Assembly (NCBI GenBank): GCA_017651785.1
Contig: JAGCCD010000109.1
Span: 1-5,098, forward strand
DNA: 5,098 nt
Origin: Bacteroidales bacterium
Lineage (GTDB): Bacteria > Bacteroidota > Bacteroidia > Bacteroidales > UBA932
Reading direction: 5' to 3'
Shown: piece by piece, positions 1 to 5,098 of the stretch
Numbering within the stretch: the stretch's first letter is position 1
How the letters are laid out: every line of letters starts with the position of its first letter
Made by a program: the position numbers and the translations under genes
Notes under the pieces: generated by a model
What the model saw: only the letters and a program-made list of their open reading frames with translations
The model's database searches: none
What the model was told of the DNA's origin: nothing

Positions 1-469
1 ACCGGCAGAGAACCTTGCCGCAAAGAACTACAAGTGGGACAAGAAAGACGGCTATTTCGTATCCGACAAGCACAACCTCTACAGCTCCTACTTCTACAAT
101 CCCGAGGATGTGAACGTCTCCATGATAGACAAGTTCAAGCTCCACGGTGAAGACTTCGTGAAGTACCTTGACGGCGGCTCCGCCCTGCATATGAACATTG
201 CCGAGCACCTCAGCAAGGAGCAGTACCGCAGCCTCCTCAAGACTGCCGCCCACTACGGCACCAACTACTTCACCTTCAACTGCCGCAACACCGTCTGCAA
301 CGACTGCGGCTACATCAGCAAAGACACCCTCACCAAGTGCCCCAAGTGCGGCAGCGAGAACCTTGATTACCTTACCAGGGTAATCGGTTACCTCAAGAGG
401 GTCTCCAGCTTTGCCGAGCCCCGTCAGATAGAGGCCGAGAAGCGCTATTACACCCCCAAGGATGCTTAA
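1..469 (+). CDS. nrdD: Anaerobic (class III) ribonucleoside-triphosphate reductase, C-terminal part
   Basis: Partial gene cut by the left edge. The frame is open from base 2 and encodes the last 155 residues, starting PAENLAAKNYKWDKKDGYF, which is typical of the C-terminal region of NrdD. The enzyme reduces ribonucleoside triphosphates to deoxyribonucleotides under anoxia, using a glycyl radical. Visible hallmarks are a zinc site made of two CxxC pairs (CNDC, then CPKC followed by GS) and the glycyl-radical loop RVIGYL, with the radical Gly encoded at 386-388, 27 residues from the C-terminus including the Gly itself. The apparent GTG start at 110 is internal, because the homologous frame continues upstream to the edge. 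The stop codon lies 8 nt inside nrdG, so the two genes are very probably translationally coupled. The family assignment is secure; the catalytic domain and any N-terminal ATP-cone lie outside the window. Confidence 0.96.
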   Translation, partial: PAENLAAKNYKWDKKDGYFVSDKHNLYSSYFYNPEDVNVSMIDKFKLHGEDFVKYLDGGSALHMNIAEHLSKEQYRSLLKTAAHYGTNYFTFNCRNTVCNDCGYISKDTLTKCPKCGSENLDYLTRVIGYLKRVSSFAEPRQIEAEKRYYTPKDA

Positions 470-917
470 ATACATCCCTTCCCTGACAGACATTGTCCTG
501 GAAGAAATACCCCATCGCGTTACCCTGGCAGTAGAAGTATCCAACTGCCAGGGTAATTGCCCCGGGTGCCACTCCCCCTTTCTGCGTGAAGACATCGGCG
601 AGGAACTTACCCCTGCCCGTATTGATTTCCTGATAGAAGACAATTACGGGGTAAACTGCTTCCTCTTCCTGGGCGAAGGCAAAGACAGGCAGGCCCTGTT
701 AAGTCTTGCCCGCCATATAAGAAAGGCCCACCCCTCATTGGAAATAGCTCTCTACACTGGCCGTGACAGCGTAGAACCAGAATACGACACCCTCTTCGAC
801 TATATAAAAGTGGGGCCCTACATACAATCCCTCGGCCCCCTGAACGAGCCCACCACCAACCAACGCCTCTTCTACCACGGCAAAGACATCACCCCCACAT
901 TCTGGCGAAAGAAATAA
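462..917 (+). CDS. nrdG: Anaerobic ribonucleotide reductase activating protein (radical SAM)
   Basis: A 151-residue protein of the usual size for NrdG. It uses a 4Fe-4S cluster and S-adenosylmethionine to make the glycyl radical on NrdD. The cluster motif is CxxxCxxC at C29, C33 and C36 (CQGNCPGC, followed by HSPFL). A conserved-looking C-terminal segment, EPTTNQRLFY, also matches the family. The ATG at 462 is chosen because it overlaps the nrdD stop by 8 nt, the standard nrdD-nrdG arrangement, and leaves a normal N-terminus before the cluster motif. One oddity is that the glycine-rich strand contacting SAM, commonly GGD or GGE in this family, reads FLGEGKD here (roughly residues 69-75). The TAA stop is followed directly by a repeat-rich gap rather than another gene. 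The protein is cytoplasmic. Confidence 0.95.
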   Translation: MLKYIPSLTDIVLEEIPHRVTLAVEVSNCQGNCPGCHSPFLREDIGEELTPARIDFLIEDNYGVNCFLFLGEGKDRQALLSLARHIRKAHPSLEIALYTGRDSVEPEYDTLFDYIKVGPYIQSLGPLNEPTTNQRLFYHGKDITPTFWRKK

Positions 918-920
918 CCC

Positions 921-981
921 AGATTGCTACGCCTTATAATTTGGCCACCGGTGAAACTCCAGAGCCATTCTCGATAATAAG
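921..981. repeat. Degenerate copy of the 67-nt repeat unit
   Basis: This stretch starts just after the nrdG stop and reads like a diverged copy of the two units that follow. It keeps ATTGCTACGC at its start, a central TTGGCCA, a CTCG near its end and an A/T-rich tail. The spacing to the next unit is close to one repeat period. Identity is clearly lower than between the two good copies and was judged by eye, so this is a likely but unproven relative. No coding potential is evident. Confidence 0.45.
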
Positions 982-1132
982 TAGGTTGCTATGCAATCTA
1001 TTAAGATGGGCCATTGGGGAGCTCGAGGGGTCCTCTCTCGTTCAAATATAGGTTGCTACGCAATCAATTAAGATGGGCCAACGGGGGAGCTCGAGGGGTC
1101 CTCCCCTCGTTCAAATATAGGATGCTACGCAA
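982..1132. repeat. Tandem array of 67-69 nt hairpin-forming repeats (two full copies plus a partial)
   Basis: The units are 982-1048 (67 nt), 1049-1117 (69 nt) and a truncated third at 1118-1132. The full copies agree at about 62 of 69 aligned positions, with five substitutions and two single-base indels. Each begins TAGGTTGCTAYGCAAT, contains an interrupted palindrome TTGC-TAY-GCAA, then a shared ATTAAGATGGGCCA block, a GAGCTC site and a second hairpin (1024-1040 and 1092-1109), and ends CGTTCAAATA. The third copy reads TAGGATGCTACGCAA and runs straight into the terminator stem. The differences keep the second hairpin pairable. Function is unknown; a REP-like or MITE-like dispersed element or a structured RNA is possible. 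It is not a CRISPR, because the unit is too long and there are no unique spacers. Confidence 0.85.
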
Positions 1133-1163
1133 AAATGCCAAGCTCAAAAAGCTTGGCATTTTT
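1131..1163. terminator. Bidirectional rho-independent terminator between the repeats and tRNA-Ala
   Basis: A perfect 14-bp inverted repeat (1131-1144 against 1150-1163) surrounds a 5-nt CAAAA loop. The stem has AAAAA at one end and TTTTT at the other, so either strand gives a stem ending in a U tract. On the minus strand it starts two bases past the end of the tRNA gene and is well placed to terminate it. On the plus strand it would stop transcription coming through nrdD-nrdG and the repeats. Confidence 0.9.
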
Positions 1164-1164
1164 G

Positions 1165-1237
1165 TGGAGCATAGGGGATTCGAACCCCTGACCTATAGAT
1201 TGCGAACCTATCGCTCTACCGACTGAGCTAATACCCC
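1165..1237 (-). tRNA. tRNA-Ala, anticodon CGC
   Basis: Read on the minus strand this is a complete 73-nt cloverleaf. The acceptor arms are GGGGTAT and ATGCTCC, the D-arm is GCTC/GAGC, the anticodon stem is ATAGG/TCTAT with loop TTCGCAA, the variable loop is AGGTC, and the T-arm is AGGGG/CCCCT with loop TTCGAAT. The discriminator is A73. Anticodon CGC decodes GCG. The acceptor stem has the G3:U70 wobble pair, the main recognition element of alanyl-tRNA synthetase, which independently supports alanine. CCA is not encoded after A73 (the next bases are CAAAA), so it must be added after transcription. A Bacteroidota promoter lies just upstream and a terminator just downstream, so it appears to be a single-gene transcription unit. 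Confidence 0.95.
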
Positions 1238-1247
1238 AAAGCGGGTG

Positions 1248-1278
1248 CAAATCTACAAAAAAAACGCATATTGCCAAA
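1248..1278 (-). promoter_or_regulatory. Bacteroidota-type promoter of tRNA-Ala
   Basis: On the minus strand a perfect -7 box TAGATTTG (1255 to 1248) is preceded, after 19 nt, by a -33 box TTTG (1278 to 1275). Both boxes and the spacing fit the primary sigma consensus known for Bacteroides. The tRNA 5' end lies 10 nt beyond the -7 box, leaving a very short leader. Confidence 0.75.
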
Positions 1279-1322
1279 ATAAAAGTAGGATGGCATGCAA
1301 GATGCAGGCGTAAAATGGATTT

Positions 1323-1330
1323 TAGATTTG
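1323..1330 (+). promoter_or_regulatory. Candidate -7 box for the serpin gene
   Basis: TAGATTTG matches the Bacteroidota TAnnTTTG consensus and is the same octamer used by the tRNA promoter on the other strand. It lies 17 nt before the serpin ATG. No TTG-type -33 box is seen at the expected distance, so this may be a weak or activator-dependent promoter. Confidence 0.5.
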
Positions 1331-1347
1331 AATAAAAATTCGGAATA

Positions 1348-2589
1348 ATGAAAACGCTTTTTCTTCTTATGGCATCGGCGGTCCTGCTGACCAGCTCCAC
1401 TTCCTGCGACCGTCTTGATCCGGACTCCAGCGTCAAAAACAACCCATATAAATCTTTGTCTCTCAGCACCCGCCAGGCGGAATTCGTATCCGAGGGAATG
1501 GACTTCTCCATGAACTTCTTCAACCGTGTACAGGAAGCCACAACAGAAGATTTCGTAATCTCCCCTCTCAGCATGCAGTTCCTTCTGGGCATGATCCTGG
1601 ACGGCGCAAAGGGAGAAACCGCAGAGCAGATCTGCAATACCCTCGGCTATGGAAGCGGAGAGATTGAAGAGGTAAATGGATACTGCCGCGCCATGCTGGA
1701 CCAGCTTCCCAAGCTGGACAAATGCACCAAGCTCGCACTCGCCAACGCCATTATCGTAGATGACGGCTGGCCCCTGCTGGACAGCTACAAAAAGGACGTA
1801 TCAAAATACTACGACGCAGAAGTCTCCAACCTGGACTTCTCCAAGACCAAAGAAAGCGCCGCAAAGATTAACAAATGGTGCTCGGACCATACAGAAGGCC
1901 TCATTACCGAAATCCTCAAAGAAACAGATCCCGACATGCTCGCGTACCTTCTTAACGCGCTGTATTTCAAGAGTAAATGGGAATCGCCCTTCTCAAAATC
2001 CCTGTCCGCCAAAGAGGACTTCACTTTCGCCGGAGGCAAGGTTGAGAAAGTAAAGATGATGAAGGACGAAAGGGAGACTGGCTATATGAGCAACGCCTTC
2101 TGCGACGGAGTAAAACTCCCCTACGGCAACGGCGCATTCTCTATGATAGTCCTGCGCCCGGCAAAGGGTACCGACGTTTCCGACCTTACAAAATGGCTTG
2201 CCGGCAACAGCTGGGACAAGATCCGCAGCAGCTTCAGCAACCGCAAGGTGGATCTCTGGCTCCCCTCCTTCGAGACAAAGTTCCATATCAACCTTAACAA
2301 GATCCTGTCCGGGATGGGAATGGACTTAGCCTTCAAGCCTACTGCAGACTTCACCAATATGTCCGATTATGCCCTGTGCCTGAGTTTCGTGAATCAGGAC
2401 GCAATAATCAAGGTTGACGAAGAAGGTACAGAAGCCGCGGCCATATCCAGCGCGGGGATGTATAAAAACACCTCCGTATCCATTCCGGAGATGCCCGTAG
2501 AATTTCACGCGGACAGGCCGTTCGTTTACCTTATCACAGAAAAGAGCACCGGCGCAGTTCTGTTCGCCGGACGCTTTGGTGGCAAATAA
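1348..2589 (+). CDS. Lipoprotein serpin (serine/cysteine protease inhibitor)
   Basis: A 413-residue protein with a lipoprotein signal peptide (lysine, hydrophobic stretch, lipobox STSC with the lipidated Cys at residue 20), followed by one full serpin domain. Serpin landmarks appear in order: ISPLS near residue 72, DGAKGET near 85-91, INKW at 174-177, LNALYFKSKW up to W211, the reactive-centre hinge EEGTEAAA at 358-365, and the C-terminal signature FHADRPFVYL then AGRF. The hinge has a small residue at P14 and alanines at P12-P10, the pattern of inhibitory serpins that trap proteases by loop insertion. Counting from the hinge puts P1 at N374; counting back from the signature puts it near V377, so the loop seems about three residues longer than in antithrombin. 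The ATG at 1348 is chosen because it gives the signal peptide. Likely role: protecting the cell envelope from host or competitor proteases. The target protease is unknown. Confidence 0.95.
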   Translation: MKTLFLLMASAVLLTSSTSCDRLDPDSSVKNNPYKSLSLSTRQAEFVSEGMDFSMNFFNRVQEATTEDFVISPLSMQFLLGMILDGAKGETAEQICNTLGYGSGEIEEVNGYCRAMLDQLPKLDKCTKLALANAIIVDDGWPLLDSYKKDVSKYYDAEVSNLDFSKTKESAAKINKWCSDHTEGLITEILKETDPDMLAYLLNALYFKSKWESPFSKSLSAKEDFTFAGGKVEKVKMMKDERETGYMSNAFCDGVKLPYGNGAFSMIVLRPAKGTDVSDLTKWLAGNSWDKIRSSFSNRKVDLWLPSFETKFHINLNKILSGMGMDLAFKPTADFTNMSDYALCLSFVNQDAIIKVDEEGTEAAAISSAGMYKNTSVSIPEMPVEFHADRPFVYLITEKSTGAVLFAGRFGGK

Positions 2590-2592
2590 AGC

Positions 2593-3159
2593 CTAAAGGA
2601 CAATGCTCAGAGCAACATACCAAGCGGGGATTCCATTCCCGCTTGTTTCGTATATTGCGGCATTCTGCTGCACGTGGCCGACGGTAACGCGCACCTTGGA
2701 GTAGAATTCGGCTCCGAACTGCACCTGGTAATTGGTCATCCAGGAAAGGTTCCAGTTGCCGTACGAGACGTCAGTTATGAAGCGCCTGATGGCGGATACC
2801 TGAGGGCCGCAGCCTATGCTGAAAAACGGAGAGAAATCCCGGCGGCGCAGAAACTCATATTCTGCCAGCAGGTTGAAGGTATGACCGAGCGAAGTGAGGG
2901 AACGGTACAGGCCTGGGAGCGTAAGGTCTTCGAATGACCCCGAAGCCGGCAGGCAGGTGTACTGGGCGCCGAGGCTCAGGCCGCCTACGATTGGAACCTT
3001 GAATGCGGCGAAAGCCAGGGCGGACTGTCTCCAGTCTATGCTTTCCGAGCGGATGAGGGCGCCCGGACGAGCCATGCCTATGCCCAGCTCGAAATCTCCT
3101 CCGCGGGCGAAGGAAGACACGCAAACGAGCATAACGACGGACAACAAATACTTTTTCAC
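2593..3159 (-). CDS. Small exported outer-membrane beta-barrel-like protein, function unknown
   Basis: A 188-residue protein with a clear Sec signal peptide (MKK, then a hydrophobic run, with likely cleavage after SFA at residue 18). The mature part is rich in alternating hydrophobic/polar stretches with glycines and aromatics, such as GLSLGAQYTCL, TFNLLAEYEF, NYQVQFGAEFY and a final WYVALSIVL. This is typical of 8-stranded-type outer-membrane barrels in Bacteroidota. The length also fits a small barrel. The start is GTG at 3159, chosen because it directly precedes the lysines of the signal peptide. I do not recognise a specific family, and substrate or role cannot be given. It is transcribed divergently from the hydrolase and converges on the serpin. 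It could instead be a periplasmic beta-rich protein; the terminal residue is Leu, not the Phe common in classic porins. Confidence 0.8.
   Translation of the reverse strand: MKKYLLSVVMLVCVSSFARGGDFELGIGMARPGALIRSESIDWRQSALAFAAFKVPIVGGLSLGAQYTCLPASGSFEDLTLPGLYRSLTSLGHTFNLLAEYEFLRRRDFSPFFSIGCGPQVSAIRRFITDVSYGNWNLSWMTNYQVQFGAEFYSKVRVTVGHVQQNAAIYETSGNGIPAWYVALSIVL
2621..2645 (+). terminator. Hairpin likely terminating the serpin transcript
   Basis: A 10-bp stem (2621-2630 with 2636-2645, including one G-T pair) has a 5-nt loop and is followed on the plus strand by only TTT. It lies 32 nt after the serpin stop but inside the 3' coding end of the convergent barrel gene, since the stop codons are only 3 nt apart. 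The U tract is weak, so termination is inferred rather than certain. Confidence 0.5.
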
Positions 3160-3174
3160 TATTCCAATTTTTCC

Positions 3175-3182
3175 GAAAGATA
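3175..3182 (-). promoter_or_regulatory. Candidate -7 box for the barrel gene
   Basis: On the minus strand TATCTTTC matches TAnnTTTG except for the last base and lies 15 nt before the GTG start. No clear -33 box is visible. This is a weak candidate, supported mainly by its position in the short divergent gap. Confidence 0.35.
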
Positions 3183-3194
3183 TAAAATAAAATG

Positions 3195-3202
3195 TATATT
3201 TG
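3195..3202 (+). promoter_or_regulatory. Candidate -7 box of the hydrolase/ABC-F operon
   Basis: TATATTTG is a perfect TAnnTTTG box. It ends 5 nt before the ATG at 3208, so transcription should start at or very near the start codon. The -33 region has only a T run (3168-3172) and no TTG. The box overlaps the alternative GTG start at 3202, which argues against that start. Confidence 0.6.
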
Positions 3203-3207
3203 TGACT

Positions 3208-4149
3208 ATGAAAAAGATTCTTGTCATTACCGGCCTGCTGCTGAGCACCGTCCTGGGAGCACAGGAACTCAGTGGTACTTATATGGTTGCACAGCGAGAT
3301 ACCTGCAATCTGTACATAGACGTTTATTTGCCCACCCCGGGCTCTGAGACCACTTTTGAAGGTCAGCCCAAGCCCGCCATCCTTTACGTCTTCGGCGGCG
3401 GTTTTGTTTCAGGACGCAGAAACGACCCATTTTGCTTCCCCTGGTTCAAAACGCTCAATGACAACGGCTACGGTGTGGTTGCGGTAGACTACAGGCTCGG
3501 CCTTAAAGGCGTCAAGATGAAATTCGACGTGTTCCATCTTATCGGCACAGCCAAGAACACCAAAAAGGCCGTCGACATTGGCGTGGAGGACGTGTTTGCC
3601 GCCGTTCGCTATCTGTGCAACAATCCGTCCGTGGGTATCGATCCATATAATCTCGTCGTCGCCGGCAGTTCCGCTGGCGCCATGATATCCCTCTCCTGCG
3701 AGCTAGAGACCTGCACCCCCACAGAACGCACGGCAATCCTTCCCGAGGGCTTCCGCTTCAAGGGCGTAATGTCCTTCGCCGGTGCGGTGATGTCCACCAG
3801 CGGTGTGCCCCAATATGCCGCCGAGCCCGCTCCGCAGCTGCTTTTCCACGGTACGGCAGACGCGGCTGTTGCTTATGACAAGATAGCCTTCGGCCGCTAC
3901 GGCATGTACGGCAGCAGCTCGCTTGTAGAGAAAGTGTTCTCCCGTAACGGTTACGTATACGAGATATACCGCTACGTAGACCACGGTCACGACATGGCCG
4001 CCAATATGTTTGCCACCTGGCCCGAGCAGAAGAAGTTCCTTGAGATGAACGTAATTCAGGGCAAACGCCGCATCGTAGACGCCACCCTGGACGATCCTAC
4101 CGTCCCCGTCCTGCCCTGGGGCAGCATCTCGGTGAACGACATCTACTGA
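3208..4149 (+). CDS. Secreted alpha/beta-hydrolase (esterase/lipase-like)
   Basis: A 313-residue protein with a signal peptide (MKKILVITGLLL, probable cleavage after LGA at residue 18). The fold is an alpha/beta-hydrolase resembling the HSL/BD-FAE type esterases. The oxyanion-hole motif is YVFGGGF (60-66), the nucleophile elbow is GSSAG with Ser155, the acid is probably Asp218 in HGTAD, and the base is His259 or His261 in DHGHD. It probably hydrolyses ester bonds outside the cytoplasm; the substrate cannot be told, and acetyl groups on carbohydrates are one possibility. A GTG at 3202 would add two residues, but it lies inside the likely -7 box, so ATG 3208 is preferred. The stop shares one base with the next gene's start (TGATG), indicating co-translation with the ABC-F gene. 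Confidence 0.88.
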   Translation: MKKILVITGLLLSTVLGAQELSGTYMVAQRDTCNLYIDVYLPTPGSETTFEGQPKPAILYVFGGGFVSGRRNDPFCFPWFKTLNDNGYGVVAVDYRLGLKGVKMKFDVFHLIGTAKNTKKAVDIGVEDVFAAVRYLCNNPSVGIDPYNLVVAGSSAGAMISLSCELETCTPTERTAILPEGFRFKGVMSFAGAVMSTSGVPQYAAEPAPQLLFHGTADAAVAYDKIAFGRYGMYGSSSLVEKVFSRNGYVYEIYRYVDHGHDMAANMFATWPEQKKFLEMNVIQGKRRIVDATLDDPTVPVLPWGSISVNDIY

Positions 4150-5098
4150 TGCCCTCGTTCCTGCAGATAGAGAACGTCAGCAAGTCGTACGGCACCAAGG
4201 TGCTGTTCGACCATATCGGCTTCAACATCAACGAGGGAGACAAGATCGCCCTCGTAGCCCCAAACGGCACGGGCAAGACTTCCCTGCTGCGCATCCTTGC
4301 AGGCAAGGACAGTTCAGACAGCGGCGGCAGCATCAAGTTCCTCCGTCACATCCGCATAGCCTTCCTTGAGCAGGATTACAGCTACGACCCTTCCCTCACA
4401 GTAGCCGCCCAGGTGCACACGGAAGATCCGGACGAGCAGCTCAAGCTCCGCCGTATCCTGTCCGAGCTGGGCATAGACCCCCGGCTTCCCATGAGCGCCC
4501 TTTCAGGAGGAGAAATCAAGCGTGTCGCCATTGCCCAGCTCCTCTGTCGCGACGCCGATTTCCTCATAATGGACGAGCCCACCAACCATCTGGACATCGA
4601 TGCCATCGAGTACCTTGAGAACGCCCTCAAGCGCTCCCGTTGCACACTTTTTATGGTATCCCACGACCGATATTTCCTTGACAGGGTGTGCAATACGGTT
4701 ATGGAACTCGACAGGGGCAGCGTATACATCTACAAAGGCGACTACGAGAACTTCCTTAAAAAGCGCACCGAGCGCATAGACAATTACAATGCAGAAACTG
4801 ACCGCGTGCGAAATGTCCTGAGGCGCGAGCTGGAATGGATTCACGCCACACCCTGCGCCCGCAGCGGCAAGGCCAAATACCGCAAGCAGGCTTTCCTGGA
4901 GCTCAAGGAAAGGGCTGCCGACGCTTACACGACGTCCAGTGTCTCTATGGAAGGGCTGGCCGGCGCCGGCTACCTGGGCAAGCAGGTAATAGACTGCAAA
5001 GACCTCAGTTTCGCCTGGGGAGACAAGGTTGTGGTAAAGGACTTCACATACAACTTCCAGCGCGGCGAGCGCGTGGGAATAGTCGGCGGCAACGGCAT
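4149..5098 (+). CDS. uup: ABC-F family ATPase, Uup-like (3' end missing)
   Basis: The frame is open from the ATG at 4149 to the right edge, giving 316 residues of a family usually about 600-650 long. The first ATPase domain is complete: Walker A APNGTGKT (37-44), signature LSGGE (118-122), Walker B FLIMDE (138-143) followed by PTNHLD, and the SHD switch (171-173). After it come the charged inter-domain linker with ELEWIHATPCARSGKAKYRK, a Uup-type W...P.AR..K pattern, and the start of the second domain, which stops near its P-loop (VGGNG). There are no membrane segments, so this is a soluble ribosome-acting ABC-F protein, not a transporter. The first Walker A Gly is Ala, which I believe is common in Bacteroidota homologues. 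The start overlaps the hydrolase stop by one base. An antibiotic-resistance ABC-F subtype cannot be fully excluded without the C-terminus. Confidence 0.93.
   Translation, partial: MPSFLQIENVSKSYGTKVLFDHIGFNINEGDKIALVAPNGTGKTSLLRILAGKDSSDSGGSIKFLRHIRIAFLEQDYSYDPSLTVAAQVHTEDPDEQLKLRRILSELGIDPRLPMSALSGGEIKRVAIAQLLCRDADFLIMDEPTNHLDIDAIEYLENALKRSRCTLFMVSHDRYFLDRVCNTVMELDRGSVYIYKGDYENFLKKRTERIDNYNAETDRVRNVLRRELEWIHATPCARSGKAKYRKQAFLELKERAADAYTTSSVSMEGLAGAGYLGKQVIDCKDLSFAWGDKVVVKDFTYNFQRGERVGIVGGNG

Noticed and set aside
982..1132. Possible CRISPR array.
   Set aside because: Units are directly adjacent with no unique spacers, they are longer than CRISPR repeats, and no cas gene is present.
1131..1163. 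Possible attachment site or toxin-antitoxin operator because of the perfect inverted repeat.
   Set aside because: Position next to the tRNA 3' end, small loop and A/T tracts at both stem ends are fully explained by a bidirectional terminator; no integrase or toxin gene is present.
1014..1226. Plus-strand open frame of 70 codons across the repeats, terminator and tRNA.
   Set aside because: It reads through a 14-bp terminator and the antisense of a tRNA; the GFEPLTYRL-like end is the usual artefact of translating tRNA T-loop antisense. The repeats only give the look of a repetitive protein.
1125..1637. Minus-strand open frame of 170 codons.
   Set aside because: It spans the tRNA gene, its promoter and the start of the serpin gene in antisense, and shows no recognisable domain or signal peptide.
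2894..3190. Plus-strand open frame opposite the barrel gene.
   Set aside because: It is antisense to a frame with a clear signal peptide and barrel-like composition, its own composition is rich in Arg and Pro, and it crosses the divergent promoter region.
4382..4844. Two minus-strand open frames opposite the ABC-F gene.
   Set aside because: They are antisense to conserved Walker B and signature motifs of a clear ABC-F frame and have no features of their own.

Overview
This window looks like a chromosomal segment of an anaerobic member of the Bacteroidota, probably Bacteroidales. The evidence is Bacteroidota-type promoters (TAnnTTTG -7 boxes, one with a correctly spaced TTTG -33 box), the anaerobic ribonucleotide reductase pair nrdD-nrdG, a lipoprotein serpin, and an ABC-F ATPase with a Bacteroidota-like P-loop. 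Base composition is moderately GC-rich and looks uniform, and no obvious mobile gene is present. Assignment below order level is not possible from this sequence alone.

Layout. Positions 1-469 hold the 3' end of nrdD, the oxygen-sensitive class III ribonucleotide reductase, with its zinc cysteines and glycyl-radical loop. nrdG (462-917) overlaps it by 8 nt and encodes the radical-SAM activase that installs the radical. Positions 918-1347 contain no credible protein gene. They hold a small tandem array of 67-69 nt repeats that can form hairpins, a 14-bp bidirectional terminator, and a minus-strand tRNA-Ala (anticodon CGC) with a well-formed promoter. A serpin lipoprotein follows (1348-2589). 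It converges, with only 3 nt between the stop codons, on a minus-strand gene for a small exported beta-barrel-like protein (2593-3159).

A short divergent intergenic region (3160-3207) separates the barrel gene from a secreted alpha/beta-hydrolase (3208-4149). That gene overlaps by one base the start of an ABC-F (Uup-like) ATPase (4149 to the window end, incomplete). The hydrolase and ABC-F genes are probably co-transcribed.

On function, nrdD and nrdG make deoxyribonucleotides under anoxia. The serpin is predicted to be a cell-envelope protease inhibitor. The hydrolase is a predicted secreted esterase, and ABC-F proteins act on ribosomes. No single pathway links all the genes. The least explained part is the repeat array beside the tRNA gene. 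I do not see convincing evidence of a wholly new defence or mobile system.
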